A stretch of DNA of 64,000 nucleotides from Nonomuraea jiangxiensis (GTDB taxonomy: Bacteria; Actinomycetota; Actinomycetes; Streptosporangiales; Streptosporangiaceae): positions 1-64,000 of the forward strand of contig NZ_FNDJ01000002.1 of NCBI RefSeq assembly GCF_900099965.1, given 5' to 3'. Position 1 is the first letter of the stretch. Each line of letters opens with the position of its first letter. This document shows positions 49,387 to 59,059 of the stretch, one piece after another. Below the pieces are notes generated by a model, which saw nothing but the letters and a program-made list of their open reading frames with translations, ran no database searches and was not told where the DNA came from. Both the position numbers and the translations under genes were made by a program.

Positions 49387-50343
49387 CTATTGCCCACCGT
49401 TGCGCATGAGGAGGTCGGAGGCTCCAGATGGATTCTCGTCGATCAGGCCGCGTGCCGCAGCGCATTTGAGCCACGATGCCACGACCAGGGGTTGGGCAGA
49501 AGGATGGCGCTCCAGGTGCCGGGCGGCGACTCCGGCCAGGTGAGGGGCATGAGCCGAGTACGCCGCGCCGCCCGGCACGACCCGGCAGCCGCTCGCGTCG
49601 GCCGCCGCGACCACGAACACGCCCGAGCGCACCAGAGCCCGTACGGCCGCGTCGAGCGCGGGGGATCCGGCACCGTCGATTCCCAGGCTGGCGACGGCCG
49701 GCCCGCGCGCGTGCCGGTGGATCCAGTCGAGCCCCGCCAGTACGTCGGCCAGCGTGCCCGAGCCGCCGCAACCGAGCACCCGTACGGAGGCGATCCCGGC
49801 CCTGGGCGCCGCCGCGTGGGCCAGCCGGGCGGCCCGGGTGCCGTGGCCTGCGCAGTCGCGCCCGGTGCCGCCGGTGGCGTCGAACGCGCGCCAGACCCGG
49901 TCGGCGAACGGGGCCCGGCCGGGGTCGGTGCCGCTGTCCACGACGTACACGGTGGTGCCCCGGCCGCCGCCCCTGCCGGGGAGCGGTCGGGCCGGCGCGG
50001 CGATGGGCATGGGGAGGATCTGGTGGTCGGGCTCGATGGCGCTCACCCGTGGGTCGGCGCGCAACTCGGCGAGCTCGTCGGCGGTGAGGAAGGTGGCGAA
50101 CCCGGGCAGGGCGGCGGTGTAATAACGACGGACCCGCCAGCGCACCTCGCCGACCAGATCGCGGGCCGCCACCCGGTTGCGCGCCGTGACGACGTACGGG
50201 CGGGTGGGCTCTGACGGGGCGAGGCGCGAGGCGAGTCCTGAGGCGGGCGTCATGGCGAGCGGAACGGTGGTGGCGGCGGCCGTGGCGGAGGTAGCCAGGG
50301 CCGCGGCGAGATACACGGAGGGCAGGCCGAGTCGTCGGGGCAC
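49387..50343 (-). CDS. Subtilase-family (S8) protein, probably inactive
   Basis: A 318-residue exported protein: signal peptide (YLAAALATSATAAATTVPLA), an inhibitor-I9-like prodomain at about 48-108 (ALPGFATFLTADELAELRAD), then a shortened S8 domain. Catalytic Asp136 (VYVVDSGTDPG), His167 (CAGHGTRAA) and a Ser263 (AYSAHAPHLAG, where active enzymes have GTSMAAPH) can be aligned. The oxyanion Asn is replaced (VVAAADASGC in place of AAGN), and about 50 residues that normally precede the Ser loop are missing. The enzyme is likely impaired or a pseudo-protease. The start is GTG 50343. Confidence 0.75.
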   Translation of the reverse strand: MPRRLGLPSVYLAAALATSATAAATTVPLAMTPASGLASRLAPSEPTRPYVVTARNRVAARDLVGEVRWRVRRYYTAALPGFATFLTADELAELRADPRVSAIEPDHQILPMPIAAPARPLPGRGGGRGTTVYVVDSGTDPGRAPFADRVWRAFDATGGTGRDCAGHGTRAARLAHAAAPRAGIASVRVLGCGGSGTLADVLAGLDWIHRHARGPAVASLGIDGAGSPALDAAVRALVRSGVFVVAAADASGCRVVPGGAAYSAHAPHLAGVAARHLERHPSAQPLVVASWLKCAAARGLIDENPSGASDLLMRNGGQ

Positions 50344-50417
50344 GAGTTACGAGGGTGCCCGTGTCACGGGTCACCAGCGCTGAGAGACACGCGCGGGCGG
50401 CAGGTCTTTACCGAACG

Positions 50418-51695
50418 CTAGCCGAGGACGGCGTCCAGGTAGTCGTTGGTGAACAGACGGCGGGGGTCGAGCCGGTCCCGCAGGGCGGTGAAGTCGGCGA
50501 AGCGGGGGTAGACCCGACCCAGGTACGCGGCGTCCCTGGTGTGCAGTTTGCCCCAGTGCGGCCGGCCCGCCAGCCGGGTCATGATGTCCTCCACGCCCTC
50601 GAAGTAGGCGGGGTTCGGCGTGGGGCGGTAAATGTGGCAGGCGATGTAGGCCGTGTGCCGGCCGTAGGCGGGGGACAGCCAGGCGTCTCCCGGCGGCGCG
50701 ACCCGCACCTCCACCGGGAAGCCGATCTTCCAGTCCATGAGCTCGATCAGGTCCCTGACCTCGCGTAGGGCCTGGGCGAGGCGTTCGCGCGGGACGGCGT
50801 ACTCCATCTCCAGGAAGCGCACGTCGCGCCGCGCCGTGAAGATCTTGTACGAGGCGTCCACCGACTCCGAGTCCATGAGCGCCGCCGCGCAGGCGGCGTT
50901 GATCCGCGGGATGAGCTCGGGTAATCGCGCGCCCAGGGCGCAGGCCGCGCCGAAGACCGCGTTCTCCAGGAAGACGGTCTCCAGCCAGTGCTTGACGACA
51001 CCGGCCGGCCGGGCCGGTCCCGCGTCCCTGTTGCCGCTCTTGACCAGGCAGGCGTCGGTGTGCGGCAGCCAGAAGAAGTCCAGGTGCTCGTTGTCCGAGG
51101 TCAGCGCGTCGAGCGAGTCGAGCAGCTCGCCGAGCGGCAGCCGGCGCCGCCGGCCGCGCAGCAGGAACGCGGGCTCCACCCGGAACGTCACGGCGGTCAC
51201 CACCCCGAGCGCCCCCAGCCCCACCCGGGCGGCGTCGAAGAGCTCCTCGCCCGGCCCGGTGGTCGTCACCGAGCCGTCGGCGAGCACCAGCTCCAGCTCG
51301 GTGACCTCGTCGGCGAGCCCGCCGCTGTCGCGTCCGGTGCCGTGCGTGCCGGTCTGGATCGCGCCCGCGACGGTCTGTTCGGTGATGTCGCCCATGTTCG
51401 CCAGGGCCAGGCCGCGCTCGGCGAGCAGCTCGTTCAGCACCCGCAGGCGCGTGCCCGCCAGCACGGTGACGCGGTCGCCTGCCCAGGACCTGATCCCGGT
51501 GAGCGCGGACGGGCTCAGCATGATGCCGTCGGTGAGGGCCACTCCGGTGAAGGAGTGGCCCGTGCCGACCATCCGGACCCGCCTGCCCGCGGCGGCGGCG
51601 TCCCGTACGGCGTGTACGACGTCCGCCACGCAGGCGGGTACGCGGACTTCGGCGGGGGTGCCCAGCTGGTTCCGCGCCCAGTTCACGAACGCCAT
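50418..51695 (-). CDS. D-arabinono-1,4-lactone oxidase family FAD protein
   Basis: A 425-residue VAO-type flavoprotein. The FAD domain has VRMVGTGHSFTGVALTDGIM, LAERGLALANMGDITEQTVA and GAIQTGTHGTG. The C-terminal part has LEMEYAVPRERLAQALREVR, HWGKLHTRDAAYLGRVYPRF and DPRRLFTNDYL, diagnostic of aldonolactone oxidases (ALO/GulLO). The product would be an ascorbate-like compound or an oxidised polyol. ATG 51695 has GGAGGG six bases upstream. A large imperfect palindrome at 51709-51738 overlaps the likely promoter. Confidence 0.92.
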   Translation of the reverse strand: MAFVNWARNQLGTPAEVRVPACVADVVHAVRDAAAAGRRVRMVGTGHSFTGVALTDGIMLSPSALTGIRSWAGDRVTVLAGTRLRVLNELLAERGLALANMGDITEQTVAGAIQTGTHGTGRDSGGLADEVTELELVLADGSVTTTGPGEELFDAARVGLGALGVVTAVTFRVEPAFLLRGRRRRLPLGELLDSLDALTSDNEHLDFFWLPHTDACLVKSGNRDAGPARPAGVVKHWLETVFLENAVFGAACALGARLPELIPRINAACAAALMDSESVDASYKIFTARRDVRFLEMEYAVPRERLAQALREVRDLIELMDWKIGFPVEVRVAPPGDAWLSPAYGRHTAYIACHIYRPTPNPAYFEGVEDIMTRLAGRPHWGKLHTRDAAYLGRVYPRFADFTALRDRLDPRRLFTNDYLDAVLG

Positions 51696-51708
51696 GAGCA
51701 CCCTCCGG

Positions 51709-51738
51709 AATATCGTTCGGTCAGACCCGAACAATACT
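51709..51738. promoter_or_regulatory. 12-6-12 operator-like palindrome
   Basis: AATATCGTTCGG and CCGAACAATACT match as inverted arms at 10 of 12 positions, with a perfect GTTCGG/CCGAAC core around TCAGAC. It sits 14-43 bp upstream of the lactone oxidase start and touches the stop of the deacetylase gene. Size and symmetry resemble TetR-family operators. Confidence 0.55.
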
Positions 51739-52463
51739 CACTGATTGCTCCAGCCCTGCGGAACGGGGAACGCGTCGCCGGGCTTCAGTTCCTCGCCCTT
51801 GATCACGTCGGACACCGTGACCAGGTGGTAGCCCTTCTTCTGCAGCGACTGGACGATGGCGGGCATGGCCTCGACGGTCTGCTTCACCCAGTCGTGCATG
51901 AGGATGATGCTGTCCTGCTTGGCCACCGCCATCGTCTGCTTCTTGATCTTCTCGACGTCCTTGGAGGCCCAGTCCTCGGAACCGGCGGTCCACAGGATGA
52001 TCGGCATGCCGAACTCGGTGGCCACGTCGGAGATCGGCAGGTTGGTCAGCCCGTACGGCGGCCGCATGAGCTTGGGCTCGACGCCCGCGGCCTTCTTCAC
52101 CTCGTCCTGGGTCTTCTTGACCTCGGCCCGGATGTCCCAGATCTCCTTCTTGGTGAAGTCCGGGTGGGTGTAGCTGTGGTTACCGAGCTCGTGGCCCTCC
52201 GCGACCATGCGCTTGACGAAGGCGGGGCGGCTCTTGACGTACTGGCCCTCGAGGAAGAACGTCGCCTTGGCGTTGTACTTCTTGAGCGTGTCGAGCAGCG
52301 TTCCCGCGTACTGGCCGGGGCCGTCGTCGAAGGTCAGCGCGATGCACTTGACCTTCGAGCAGTCGACGGGCGCCTTCTTGGGCGCCGCCGCTAAGGCGGG
52401 GGCCGGGGCCAGCGTGACGCAAACAACTGCGATGGCTAGAAGTGAACTGACTTGTCGGGACAT
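51738..52463 (-). CDS. Polysaccharide deacetylase (CE4)
   Basis: A 241-residue exported enzyme with a signal peptide ending LAPAPALAA. The NodB domain motifs are intact: ALTFDDGPG (catalytic base and metal Asp), GHELGNHSYTHPDF (metal His pair), LMRPPYG and IILWTAGSEDW. The final His is in SIILMHDW. It removes N-acetyl groups from cell-wall or chitin-like polymers outside the cell. ATG 52463 with GGAAG upstream gives a compact signal peptide; ATG 52478 adds five residues. Confidence 0.92.
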   Translation of the reverse strand: MSRQVSSLLAIAVVCVTLAPAPALAAAPKKAPVDCSKVKCIALTFDDGPGQYAGTLLDTLKKYNAKATFFLEGQYVKSRPAFVKRMVAEGHELGNHSYTHPDFTKKEIWDIRAEVKKTQDEVKKAAGVEPKLMRPPYGLTNLPISDVATEFGMPIILWTAGSEDWASKDVEKIKKQTMAVAKQDSIILMHDWVKQTVEAMPAIVQSLQKKGYHLVTVSDVIKGEELKPGDAFPVPQGWSNQ

Positions 52464-52518
52464 AAGAAAAGCTTCCATTGTGATGGATGTTGCGAGGGAT
52501 ACTCCCGACGGTAGCGGA

Positions 52519-53721
52519 TCAGCTCCGCGACGGTGAAGGCGCTTCGGGAAGTCTCAGCAAACCCGAACCTCCGATCCCGACCACCACGGCCAGCGCCGCC
52601 GCCCCCAGCGGGAAGACGTACGCACCGGAGGCGCCGTACGCCTCGGTGAGCCGGCCGCCCGCCCACGCGCCCATCGCCACCCCGAAGCCGATCGCGGTCG
52701 AGATCCACGCCAGCCCCTCCGTGAGCAGGGACGGGGGCACCAGCCGCTCGGTCAGCGAGAAGCCCGTGATGAGCGTCGGCGATATGGCCAGCCCGGCCAG
52801 GAACAGCGCCGCGGCCATCACCCGCAGATCGCCGATGAACATGATCGGCAGCAGGCCCACCACGAACACGCACAGCGCCCGGACGAACCGGCCGCGCAGC
52901 GAGATCCGCCAGCGCCTGGACCCGAACCACAGGCCCGACACCATCGACCCGCCCGCGAACGCGGCCAGCAGGAACCCGGCGACCCCCTTGGCCCCGTGCT
53001 CCTCCGCGTACGCCACCGTGATCAGGTCGACCGACCCGAACACCGAGCCCAGGGCCAGGTAGACGCACGACAGCAGGGCGATGCCGGGGATGAGGATCGG
53101 CGAGCCGGAGGCGGACCTGACGGTCTGGACGGGCGGCTGCGTACGCCGCTGCGCCGCCAGCACCATGGATCCCAGGAACATGCAGACCAGCGCCACCACC
53201 AGCCCCGCGTACGGGTTGACGCCGGTGGCCAGCACCGTCACCAGCGCCGGTCCGGTGACGAAGATGACCTCGTCCGCCACCGACTCGAAGGCGAAGGCGG
53301 TGTGGAGCTTGTTCGAGCCGCCGTGGATGACCGACCAGCGGGCCCGCACCATGGAGCCGATGGACAGGGTGGCGGCCCCGATGACCAGGCCAGAGGCGTA
53401 CAGGGTCCAGTCGGGCAGCCGCAGCTCGACGCAGACCATGAGGGTCAGCAGCGCGAGCGCGTTGACGACGGTGAAGGGCACGATGACGCGGCCCTGCCCG
53501 AACCGGTCCACGAGCCGCCCCGACAGGGGCGCCGCGACGGCGAAGGCCACGTTGGTGGTGGCGGAGACCGCGCCGGCGGTGGCGTAGTTCTCGGTGACGG
53601 CGGTGATCATCAGCACGATCCCGATGCCGAGCATCGACATCGGCATCCGCGCGACGAATCCCGCCAGCACGAAACCCTTGACGCCGGGCCCGTTGAACAA
53701 CCCCCGGTAAGGCCCGACCAC
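52519..53721 (-). CDS. MFS transporter
   Basis: A 400-residue major facilitator with twelve predicted spans. The cytoplasmic loop after span 2 reads APLSGRLVDRFGQGRVIVPF, a recognisable motif A variant. The segment AFAFESVADEVIFVTGPALV in the N-terminal half and EGLAWISTAIGFGVAMGAWA near the end match the actinobacterial drug-efflux-like group. The substrate is unknown. The start is ATG 53721. It is divergent from the lytic transglycosylase gene, with 84 bp between starts. Confidence 0.9.
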   Translation of the reverse strand: MVGPYRGLFNGPGVKGFVLAGFVARMPMSMLGIGIVLMITAVTENYATAGAVSATTNVAFAVAAPLSGRLVDRFGQGRVIVPFTVVNALALLTLMVCVELRLPDWTLYASGLVIGAATLSIGSMVRARWSVIHGGSNKLHTAFAFESVADEVIFVTGPALVTVLATGVNPYAGLVVALVCMFLGSMVLAAQRRTQPPVQTVRSASGSPILIPGIALLSCVYLALGSVFGSVDLITVAYAEEHGAKGVAGFLLAAFAGGSMVSGLWFGSRRWRISLRGRFVRALCVFVVGLLPIMFIGDLRVMAAALFLAGLAISPTLITGFSLTERLVPPSLLTEGLAWISTAIGFGVAMGAWAGGRLTEAYGASGAYVFPLGAAALAVVVGIGGSGLLRLPEAPSPSRS

Positions 53722-53805
53722 GCCATTTCCTCCTTACTCACGCGAGCTAACCATTACGCACCGACAATCGCGAGAGCAAGTGTTTTATGCGCCGGGTGAG
53801 TTAAC

Positions 53806-55044
53806 GTGTCCCGAGTGTCCGGTCTTCCCTCGTTCCGCATGGTCATGCTCATGGTGCTCGCGGTGCTCCTGGTCGCCGCGGCGGCCGGTGGGATCTCCGT
53901 CTACCTGGGCGATGACCTGGTCAGAACCGCGCAGGAGCCGGCAGGCAGGCAGCTCGGCCCGCAGCAGGGACAGCGGCCCGACGCCGGGCTCGACCAGCTC
54001 GTGCCCACGACCGCGCCGGTCAAGGAGCCGGTCAAGGAGCCGGTTCAGGAGCCGGTGAAGGACTTCGGCGCGGGCGGCCCGGGGATCACGTCGACCCCGG
54101 CGCGGGTGCTGGCGATCGCCCCGGCGACCGTGCCGAAGCAGGCCAGGCTCGCGCTGGGCAAGCTCCCGAACGTGCAGAAGGTGACCGTGGTGGACGCGGG
54201 CGCGGTCAAGGTGTCGGGTACGACCCTGAACCTGCTGGCCGTCGACCCGGCCGGCTTCCGCTCCTGGACGCCGCAGCCGGTGGCCGACGAGCCGGGCGTC
54301 TGGAGCGCGCTGGCCAGGGGCGAGCTGGTGGCCGACGCGGGCGCGATACGCAAGTTCGGGATGATCCTGGGCGCCCTCTACCAGGTGGACGGCGGCCCCC
54401 GGCTGCGCGCCGCGGTCTCGGCCACCCTCGGGCTCACGGGCGTGGACGGGCTGGTGAGCGCGGACGTCGGCAGGTCGCTGGGGTTCGCCCCGGGGGTGGC
54501 GGTGCTGCTGCACGGCAAGCCCGGCGCGATCAGCGAGGCACGGGTACGCAAGGCGCTCGGCAAGAACGCCCAGATCCTCATGCTGGACGCCGAGCACCGC
54601 GCCGCCAAACGGCGGCAGCAGCCGCCGCAGCAGCAACAACCACAGCAGGTGTCCGTGGGCAGGCCGGGCAGCTACCTGGAGCTCTACAAGGCCTCCGCCA
54701 CCCGCTGCCCCGGGCTGTCGTGGACCGTACTGGCCGCGATCGGGCAGGTGGAGAGCGGGCACGGGCGCAACAACGGCCCCTCCAGCGCGGGCGCGCTGGG
54801 GCCGATGCAGTTCATGCCCGCCACCTGGAAGCACTACGGCGTGGACGGCGACGGCGACGGCAAGTCCGACATCTGGAGCCCGTACGACGCGGTGCCCGGC
54901 GCGGCCAACTACCTGTGCGCCAACGGCGCGGGCCAGGGCGGCGAGAAGCTGCGCAAGGCGATCTGGTTCTACAACCACTCGTGGGACTACGTGAACAAGG
55001 TCATGGGCATCGCCGCGGCCTACGCCAGCACCTACGCCTCCTGA
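53806..55044 (+). CDS. Lytic murein transglycosylase-like protein
   Basis: A 412-residue exported or anchored protein. One N-terminal span ([20 protein letters not shown]) precedes a spacer with [14 protein letters not shown] repeats, then a 150-residue region unlike known domains, a Gln-rich linker ([13 protein letters not shown]) and a C-terminal SLT domain. The SLT domain has the catalytic Glu in [51 protein letters not shown] and [10 protein letters not shown]. It cleaves peptidoglycan glycan strands. GTG 53806 is the start. Confidence 0.88.
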   Translation: MSRVSGLPSFRMVMLMVLAVLLVAAAAGGISVYLGDDLVRTAQEPAGRQLGPQQGQRPDAGLDQLVPTTAPVKEPVKEPVQEPVKDFGAGGPGITSTPARVLAIAPATVPKQARLALGKLPNVQKVTVVDAGAVKVSGTTLNLLAVDPAGFRSWTPQPVADEPGVWSALARGELVADAGAIRKFGMILGALYQVDGGPRLRAAVSATLGLTGVDGLVSADVGRSLGFAPGVAVLLHGKPGAISEARVRKALGKNAQILMLDAEHRAAKRRQQPPQQQQPQQVSVGRPGSYLELYKASATRCPGLSWTVLAAIGQVESGHGRNNGPSSAGALGPMQFMPATWKHYGVDGDGDGKSDIWSPYDAVPGAANYLCANGAGQGGEKLRKAIWFYNHSWDYVNKVMGIAAAYASTYAS

Positions 55045-55985
55045 GGACGGCGGCGGGGCGGCGGGCAGCAGGTGAGCGCGCAGGGGACGGGCTCGGGCTC
55101 GTCCATCAGCTCGCGCACCATCCGGACGAAACGCGGGTGCGTGCCCGCCGTCGCCGCCCGCTCCAGCGGCAGCCCCAGCTCGGCGGCGACCTGCCGGGCC
55201 TCGGTGTCGAGGTCGTAGACCACCTCCATGTGGTCGGAGACGAACCCGATCGGCACCAGCACGACCGCACGGGCATCCGTCTTGCGCAGGTGGTCGCAGA
55301 CGTCCGGCTCCAGCCACGGCACCTGCGGCGGGCCGCTGCGCGACTGCCACACCAGGTCCCACGGTCCCGTCCGGCCCAGCTCCCGGTTGACCAGCTCGGC
55401 GCTGCGGCGGAGCTGAGCCTCGTAGAGGCCGCCCGCCGGTCCGGCGGTCTCGGCCATCGAGACCGGGATGCTGTGGGCGGTGAACACCAGCCTGGCGTCG
55501 TCGCGGCCGAGCCGCTCCAGCGCGGCCCGCGTGTGGTCGGCCATGGCCGCCACGAACCCCGGATGGTCGCCGAAGTGCCGCATCTTGACCAGCTCGGGGC
55601 CGCCCTCGACGGAGATCCGGTCGATGTCCTCGTAGTACTGGCGGCAGCTGGAGTAGCCGGCGAACGCCGACGTCGCGAAGACCGCCGCCTTCCTGATCCC
55701 GTCGGCCTTCATCTGCCGCACGGTGTCCTCGCCGAACGGGTGCCAGTTGCGGTTGCCCCAGTAGACCGGCACGCCCGCGATCGGGCGCAGGGCCTCGACC
55801 AGCGCGCGGTTCTGCCCGTTGATCGGGCTGACCCCGCCGAAGGACTGGTAGTGCTCGGCCACCTCCAGCAGCCGCTCGCGCGGCACGCCACGGCCGCGTA
55901 CGACGTTTTCCAGGAAGGGGAGCACGTCGTCAGGTCCTTCAGGACCGCCGAACGAAAGGACCAGCAAGGCGTCGTAGGTTCCCAC
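55032..55985 (-). CDS. hemH: Ferrochelatase (coproporphyrin type) with Cys cluster
   Basis: A 317-residue ferrochelatase. The family motifs are [48 protein letters not shown] (catalytic His) and [19 protein letters not shown]. Actinobacterial enzymes act on coproporphyrin III and hold a [2Fe-2S] cluster; here C114 ([10 protein letters not shown]) and C302, C306, C307 ([10 protein letters not shown]) are placed to bind it. The start is ATG 55985. The 3' end overlaps the transglycosylase gene by 13 bp on the other strand. The name cpfC is equally valid. Confidence 0.93.
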   Translation of the reverse strand: MGTYDALLVLSFGGPEGPDDVLPFLENVVRGRGVPRERLLEVAEHYQSFGGVSPINGQNRALVEALRPIAGVPVYWGNRNWHPFGEDTVRQMKADGIRKAAVFATSAFAGYSSCRQYYEDIDRISVEGGPELVKMRHFGDHPGFVAAMADHTRAALERLGRDDARLVFTAHSIPVSMAETAGPAGGLYEAQLRRSAELVNRELGRTGPWDLVWQSRSGPPQVPWLEPDVCDHLRKTDARAVVLVPIGFVSDHMEVVYDLDTEARQVAAELGLPLERAATAGTHPRFVRMVRELMDEPEPVPCALTCCPPPRRRPQEA

Positions 55986-56041
55986 GTGACAACCCTATGC
56001 CGGGATGCCCGTGATCCCGGTCCCGAGGTAAGTTCGGTCAG

Positions 56042-58030
56042 GTGAGCGCATTCAACGACATACGTGACTACGTGGCCATCCCCCGGGTTCTCTCTCTGCG
56101 GCTCTCGCCTGACGGCTCCAGGCTGATATCGGTCGTCCAGTCCCTCAATCCCGACGGCAAGTCGTACGGCACCGCGCTCTGGGCCGTGCCCGTCGCAGGC
56201 CCGCACGACGGCGAGCCGTACCGGCTCACCCGGTCCGCCAAGGGCGAGTCCGCCGCGGTCTTCACCGACGCCGGTGACGTGCTGTTCACCTCCGCCCGCC
56301 TCGACACCACCGTCAAGGACTCGACCGACGAGGTCCCCGCGCTCTGGCTGCTGCCCCGCGCGGGCGGCGAGGCCCGCCAGGTGGCCGCCCGCCCCGGCGG
56401 CATCTCCGGCGTCCGTACGGCCGGCGACGTCGTCGTGTTCGCCTCCGACGTGCTCGACGGCGAGGAGGCGGCCGAGGAGGAGAAGCGCAAGGCCCGCAAG
56501 GACGCCGGGATCAGCGCCGTTCTGCACGAGGGCTACCCGGTCCGCTACTGGGACCACGACCTCGGCCCCGGCCGCACCCGGCTGTTCGTGGCCCGGCTCG
56601 GCGCTGACCGGCTGGAGGACGTACGCGACCTGACCCCCGACGCGGGCGAGGCGCTGCGCGAGGCCGCGTTCGCGCTGACCCCCGACGGCGCCACCGTGAT
56701 CGCGACCTGGCACGTTCCCCTGCCGAAGGGCGAGCGGCGCACCGACCTGGTGGCCATCGACGTGGCCACCGGCGAGCGGCGCACCCTGCTCAGCCAGGAG
56801 GGCCACGACTTCGACGGCCCGCTGGCGATCTCGCCCGACGGCACCCGCGTGGCCTGCTCCCGCAGCCGCGTCACCGGCCTGGAGGTCTCGGCCCGCCACG
56901 AGCTGTGGATCGCCGACCTGGCCACCGGTGAGGGCCGCGAGTACGCGCCCGACCTGTTCCCCTCGGACGTCGAATGGGCGCCCGACTCCACGGCCGTCTA
57001 CATCGCCGCCGACCACCAGGGCCGCCGCCCGATCTTCCGGGTGCCGCTGGACGGCGAGGTCGCCAGGCTCACCCAGGACGACGCCGCCTACCTCGGGCTC
57101 AACGCCGCCAAGGACGGCACGGCCCTCTACGCGCTGCGCAGCGGCATCCGCCTGGCCCCCGCCCCGGCCAGGATCGACACCGCCACCGGCGAGATCACCG
57201 ACCTGCCCACGCCCGCGGAGCGCCCCGAGGTGCCGGGCACGCTCACCGAGATCAGCGCCACCGCCGACGACGGCACCACCATCCGCGGCTGGCTGGTGCT
57301 GCCCGAGGGCGCCTCCGCCGAGAACCCCGCGCCGTTCCTGCTGTGGATCCACGGCGGCCCCGTCTCCTCCTGGAACGACTGGGCGTGGCGCTGGCAGCCC
57401 GCGATCATGGCCGAGCACGGGTACGCCGTGCTGCTGCCCGACCCCTGCCTGTCCACCGGCTACGGCCAGGAGATGATCGACCGGGGCTGGGGCAACTGGG
57501 GCCCGCGCACGATGGCCGACCTCGACGCGATCGTGGACGTGGCGCTGGCCAGGGACGACATCGACAGCGAGCGCATCGGCGCGATGGGTGGCTCGTTCGG
57601 CGGCTACATGGCCAACTGGGTCGCCGGCCACAGCGACCGCTACCGGGCCATCGTCACCCACGCCTCGCTCTGGAACCTCGACCAGTTCGCCGGCACCACC
57701 GACTCCGCCGTGTACTGGCAGCGCGAGTTCGGCGCGCCCGGCTCCGAGCGGTACGACCTGTTGTCCCCGCACCACTCCCTCGACAAGATCACCACCCCGA
57801 TGCTGGTCATCCACGGCGACAAGGACTACCGCGTGCCGATCGGCGAGGGCCTGCGCCTGTGGTGGGACCTGCAGCGCAGCGAGGTGGACGCGAAGTTCCT
57901 CTACTTCCCCGACGAGAACCACTGGGTCCTCAAGCCCGGCAACGCCGTCGCCTGGTACGAGACCGTGCTCGCCTTCCTCGCCCAGCACGTGCTCGGCCAG
58001 GAGTGGAAGCGCCCGGACTCGGTGGCCTGA
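56042..58030 (+). CDS. S9-family prolyl oligopeptidase-like peptidase
   Basis: A 662-residue two-domain serine peptidase. Residues 1-400 form a seven-bladed beta-propeller (blade motifs LRLSPDGSRLISVV, LAISPDGTRVACSR, DVEWAPDSTAVYIA). The C-terminal alpha/beta hydrolase has the oxyanion HGGPVSSWNDWAWRWQP, nucleophile GAMGGSFGGYMANW, Asp in HGDKDYRVP and His in FPDENHWVLKPG. It is most like acylaminoacyl or dipeptidyl peptidases. No signal peptide, so it is intracellular. GTG 56042 is the start. Its stop overlaps the next ATG (TGATG). Confidence 0.93.
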   Translation: MSAFNDIRDYVAIPRVLSLRLSPDGSRLISVVQSLNPDGKSYGTALWAVPVAGPHDGEPYRLTRSAKGESAAVFTDAGDVLFTSARLDTTVKDSTDEVPALWLLPRAGGEARQVAARPGGISGVRTAGDVVVFASDVLDGEEAAEEEKRKARKDAGISAVLHEGYPVRYWDHDLGPGRTRLFVARLGADRLEDVRDLTPDAGEALREAAFALTPDGATVIATWHVPLPKGERRTDLVAIDVATGERRTLLSQEGHDFDGPLAISPDGTRVACSRSRVTGLEVSARHELWIADLATGEGREYAPDLFPSDVEWAPDSTAVYIAADHQGRRPIFRVPLDGEVARLTQDDAAYLGLNAAKDGTALYALRSGIRLAPAPARIDTATGEITDLPTPAERPEVPGTLTEISATADDGTTIRGWLVLPEGASAENPAPFLLWIHGGPVSSWNDWAWRWQPAIMAEHGYAVLLPDPCLSTGYGQEMIDRGWGNWGPRTMADLDAIVDVALARDDIDSERIGAMGGSFGGYMANWVAGHSDRYRAIVTHASLWNLDQFAGTTDSAVYWQREFGAPGSERYDLLSPHHSLDKITTPMLVIHGDKDYRVPIGEGLRLWWDLQRSEVDAKFLYFPDENHWVLKPGNAVAWYETVLAFLAQHVLGQEWKRPDSVA

Positions 58031-58818
58031 TGACCGACTTCCTGCGGCTGGCCGAGGACATCGCCCGCGAGGCGGGGGAGATGCTGATCGCCAAGCGCCC
58101 CACCATGTCGGCGGAGATCGCGACCAAGTCCAGCCCGACGGACGTGGTGACCGCCCTGGACACGGCCTCGGAGCAGCTCATCCGTGAGCGCGTCGGGGCC
58201 GCCAGGCCCGGTGACCGGATCCTCGGGGAGGAGGGCGGCGAGGCGCCGGGCGATTCGGACGTGCGCTGGATCGTCGACCCGATCGACGGCACCGTCAACT
58301 TCCTGTACGGCCTGCCGGACTGGGCGGTGTCGATCGCCGTCGAGGTGAAGGGCCAGGTCGTGGCCGGAGTCGTCAACGTGCCGGCGCGCGGCGAGGTCTA
58401 CACCGCCGCGCTCGGCGCGGGCGCCTGGCTCGGCGGCGTGCCGCTGCGCTGCAACAGCGGCGTGCCGCTGGCGCAGGCGCTGGTCGCGACCGGGTTCGGT
58501 TACTCGGTGGCCAGGCGCGCGGTCCAGGGCGAGGTGGTCGCGGCCGTGCTGCCGAAGGTGCGCGACATCAGGCGCGGCGGCTCGTGCGCCGTCGACCTGT
58601 GCTCGCTCGCGGCGGGCCGGGTGGACGCCTATTACGAGCGGGGCGTCAACTACTGGGACTTCGCCGCGGCGGGCCTGGTGGCCACCGAGTCCGGCGCCCG
58701 GCTCGACGGGCTGCGCGGCCGGCCGGTCAGCCCCGAGTTCGCGTTGTGCGCGGCGCCGGGGTTGTTCGAGGACCTGCACGACCTGCTGGTGTCACTCGAC
58801 CCCGAGCGTGACGCCTGA
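58030..58818 (+). CDS. Inositol monophosphatase family protein
   Basis: A 262-residue phosphatase of the IMPase superfamily. The Mg-binding motifs are ILGEEGGEAPG (Glu), WIVDPIDGTVNFLYGLPDWA (DPIDGT core), and the C-terminal YYERGVNYWDFAAAGLVATE (WDxAAG). It may act on inositol phosphates, histidinol phosphate or related sugar phosphates. It is coupled to the S9 peptidase gene by TGATG, although the two activities have no obvious link. A strong terminator follows at 58855. Confidence 0.93.
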   Translation: MTDFLRLAEDIAREAGEMLIAKRPTMSAEIATKSSPTDVVTALDTASEQLIRERVGAARPGDRILGEEGGEAPGDSDVRWIVDPIDGTVNFLYGLPDWAVSIAVEVKGQVVAGVVNVPARGEVYTAALGAGAWLGGVPLRCNSGVPLAQALVATGFGYSVARRAVQGEVVAAVLPKVRDIRRGGSCAVDLCSLAAGRVDAYYERGVNYWDFAAAGLVATESGARLDGLRGRPVSPEFALCAAPGLFEDLHDLLVSLDPERDA

Positions 58819-58854
58819 TCCAGGCGTGACGCATGCGACGTGAGTGCCGCATGC

Positions 58855-58889
58855 GCGGGACGGCCGGAGCCGCGCTCCGGCCGTCCCGC
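58855..58889. terminator. Bidirectional terminator hairpin
   Basis: A perfect 15-bp stem, GCGGGACGGCCGGAG with CTCCGGCCGTCCCGC, and a 5-base loop lie between the convergent phosphatase and small-protein genes. Two weaker palindromes precede it (ACGCCT/AGGCGT at 58811-58827 and GCATGCG/CGCATGC at 58831-58854). Confidence 0.85.
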
Positions 58890-58894
58890 CATGT

Positions 58895-59059
58895 CTAGCG
58901 AGGCAACGGGATGCCGTGATCGACGGCCAGGCGGCGCAGGTCTTCGATCTCGGCGGTGAGTGTGTCGGCGAGGTAGTCGTCGCCGACGCTACGGGCCTCC
59001 CGCAGGCCCTTGTAAGCCTGGTCGAGGCGTTGTTCGATCGTGGTCGTGAACTCGCCCAT
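58895..59059 (-). CDS. Small conserved helical protein
   Basis: A 54-residue protein, MGEFTTTIEQRLDQAYKGLR at the start and a second helix TLTAEIEDLRRLAVDHGI. It is predicted to be a helical hairpin. I recognise it as the type of small actinobacterial hypothetical protein often found near two-component genes, but know no function. ATG 59059 has AGGTGAG upstream; ATG 59074 is in frame but poorly spaced. A 231-bp spacer separates it from the divergent response regulator gene. Confidence 0.75.
   Translation of the reverse strand: MGEFTTTIEQRLDQAYKGLREARSVGDDYLADTLTAEIEDLRRLAVDHGIPLPR

Noticed and set aside
57901..58779. Minus-strand frame opposite the inositol phosphatase gene
   Set aside because: Antisense shadow; the plus strand has DPIDGT and WDFAAAG motifs and is coupled to the upstream gene.
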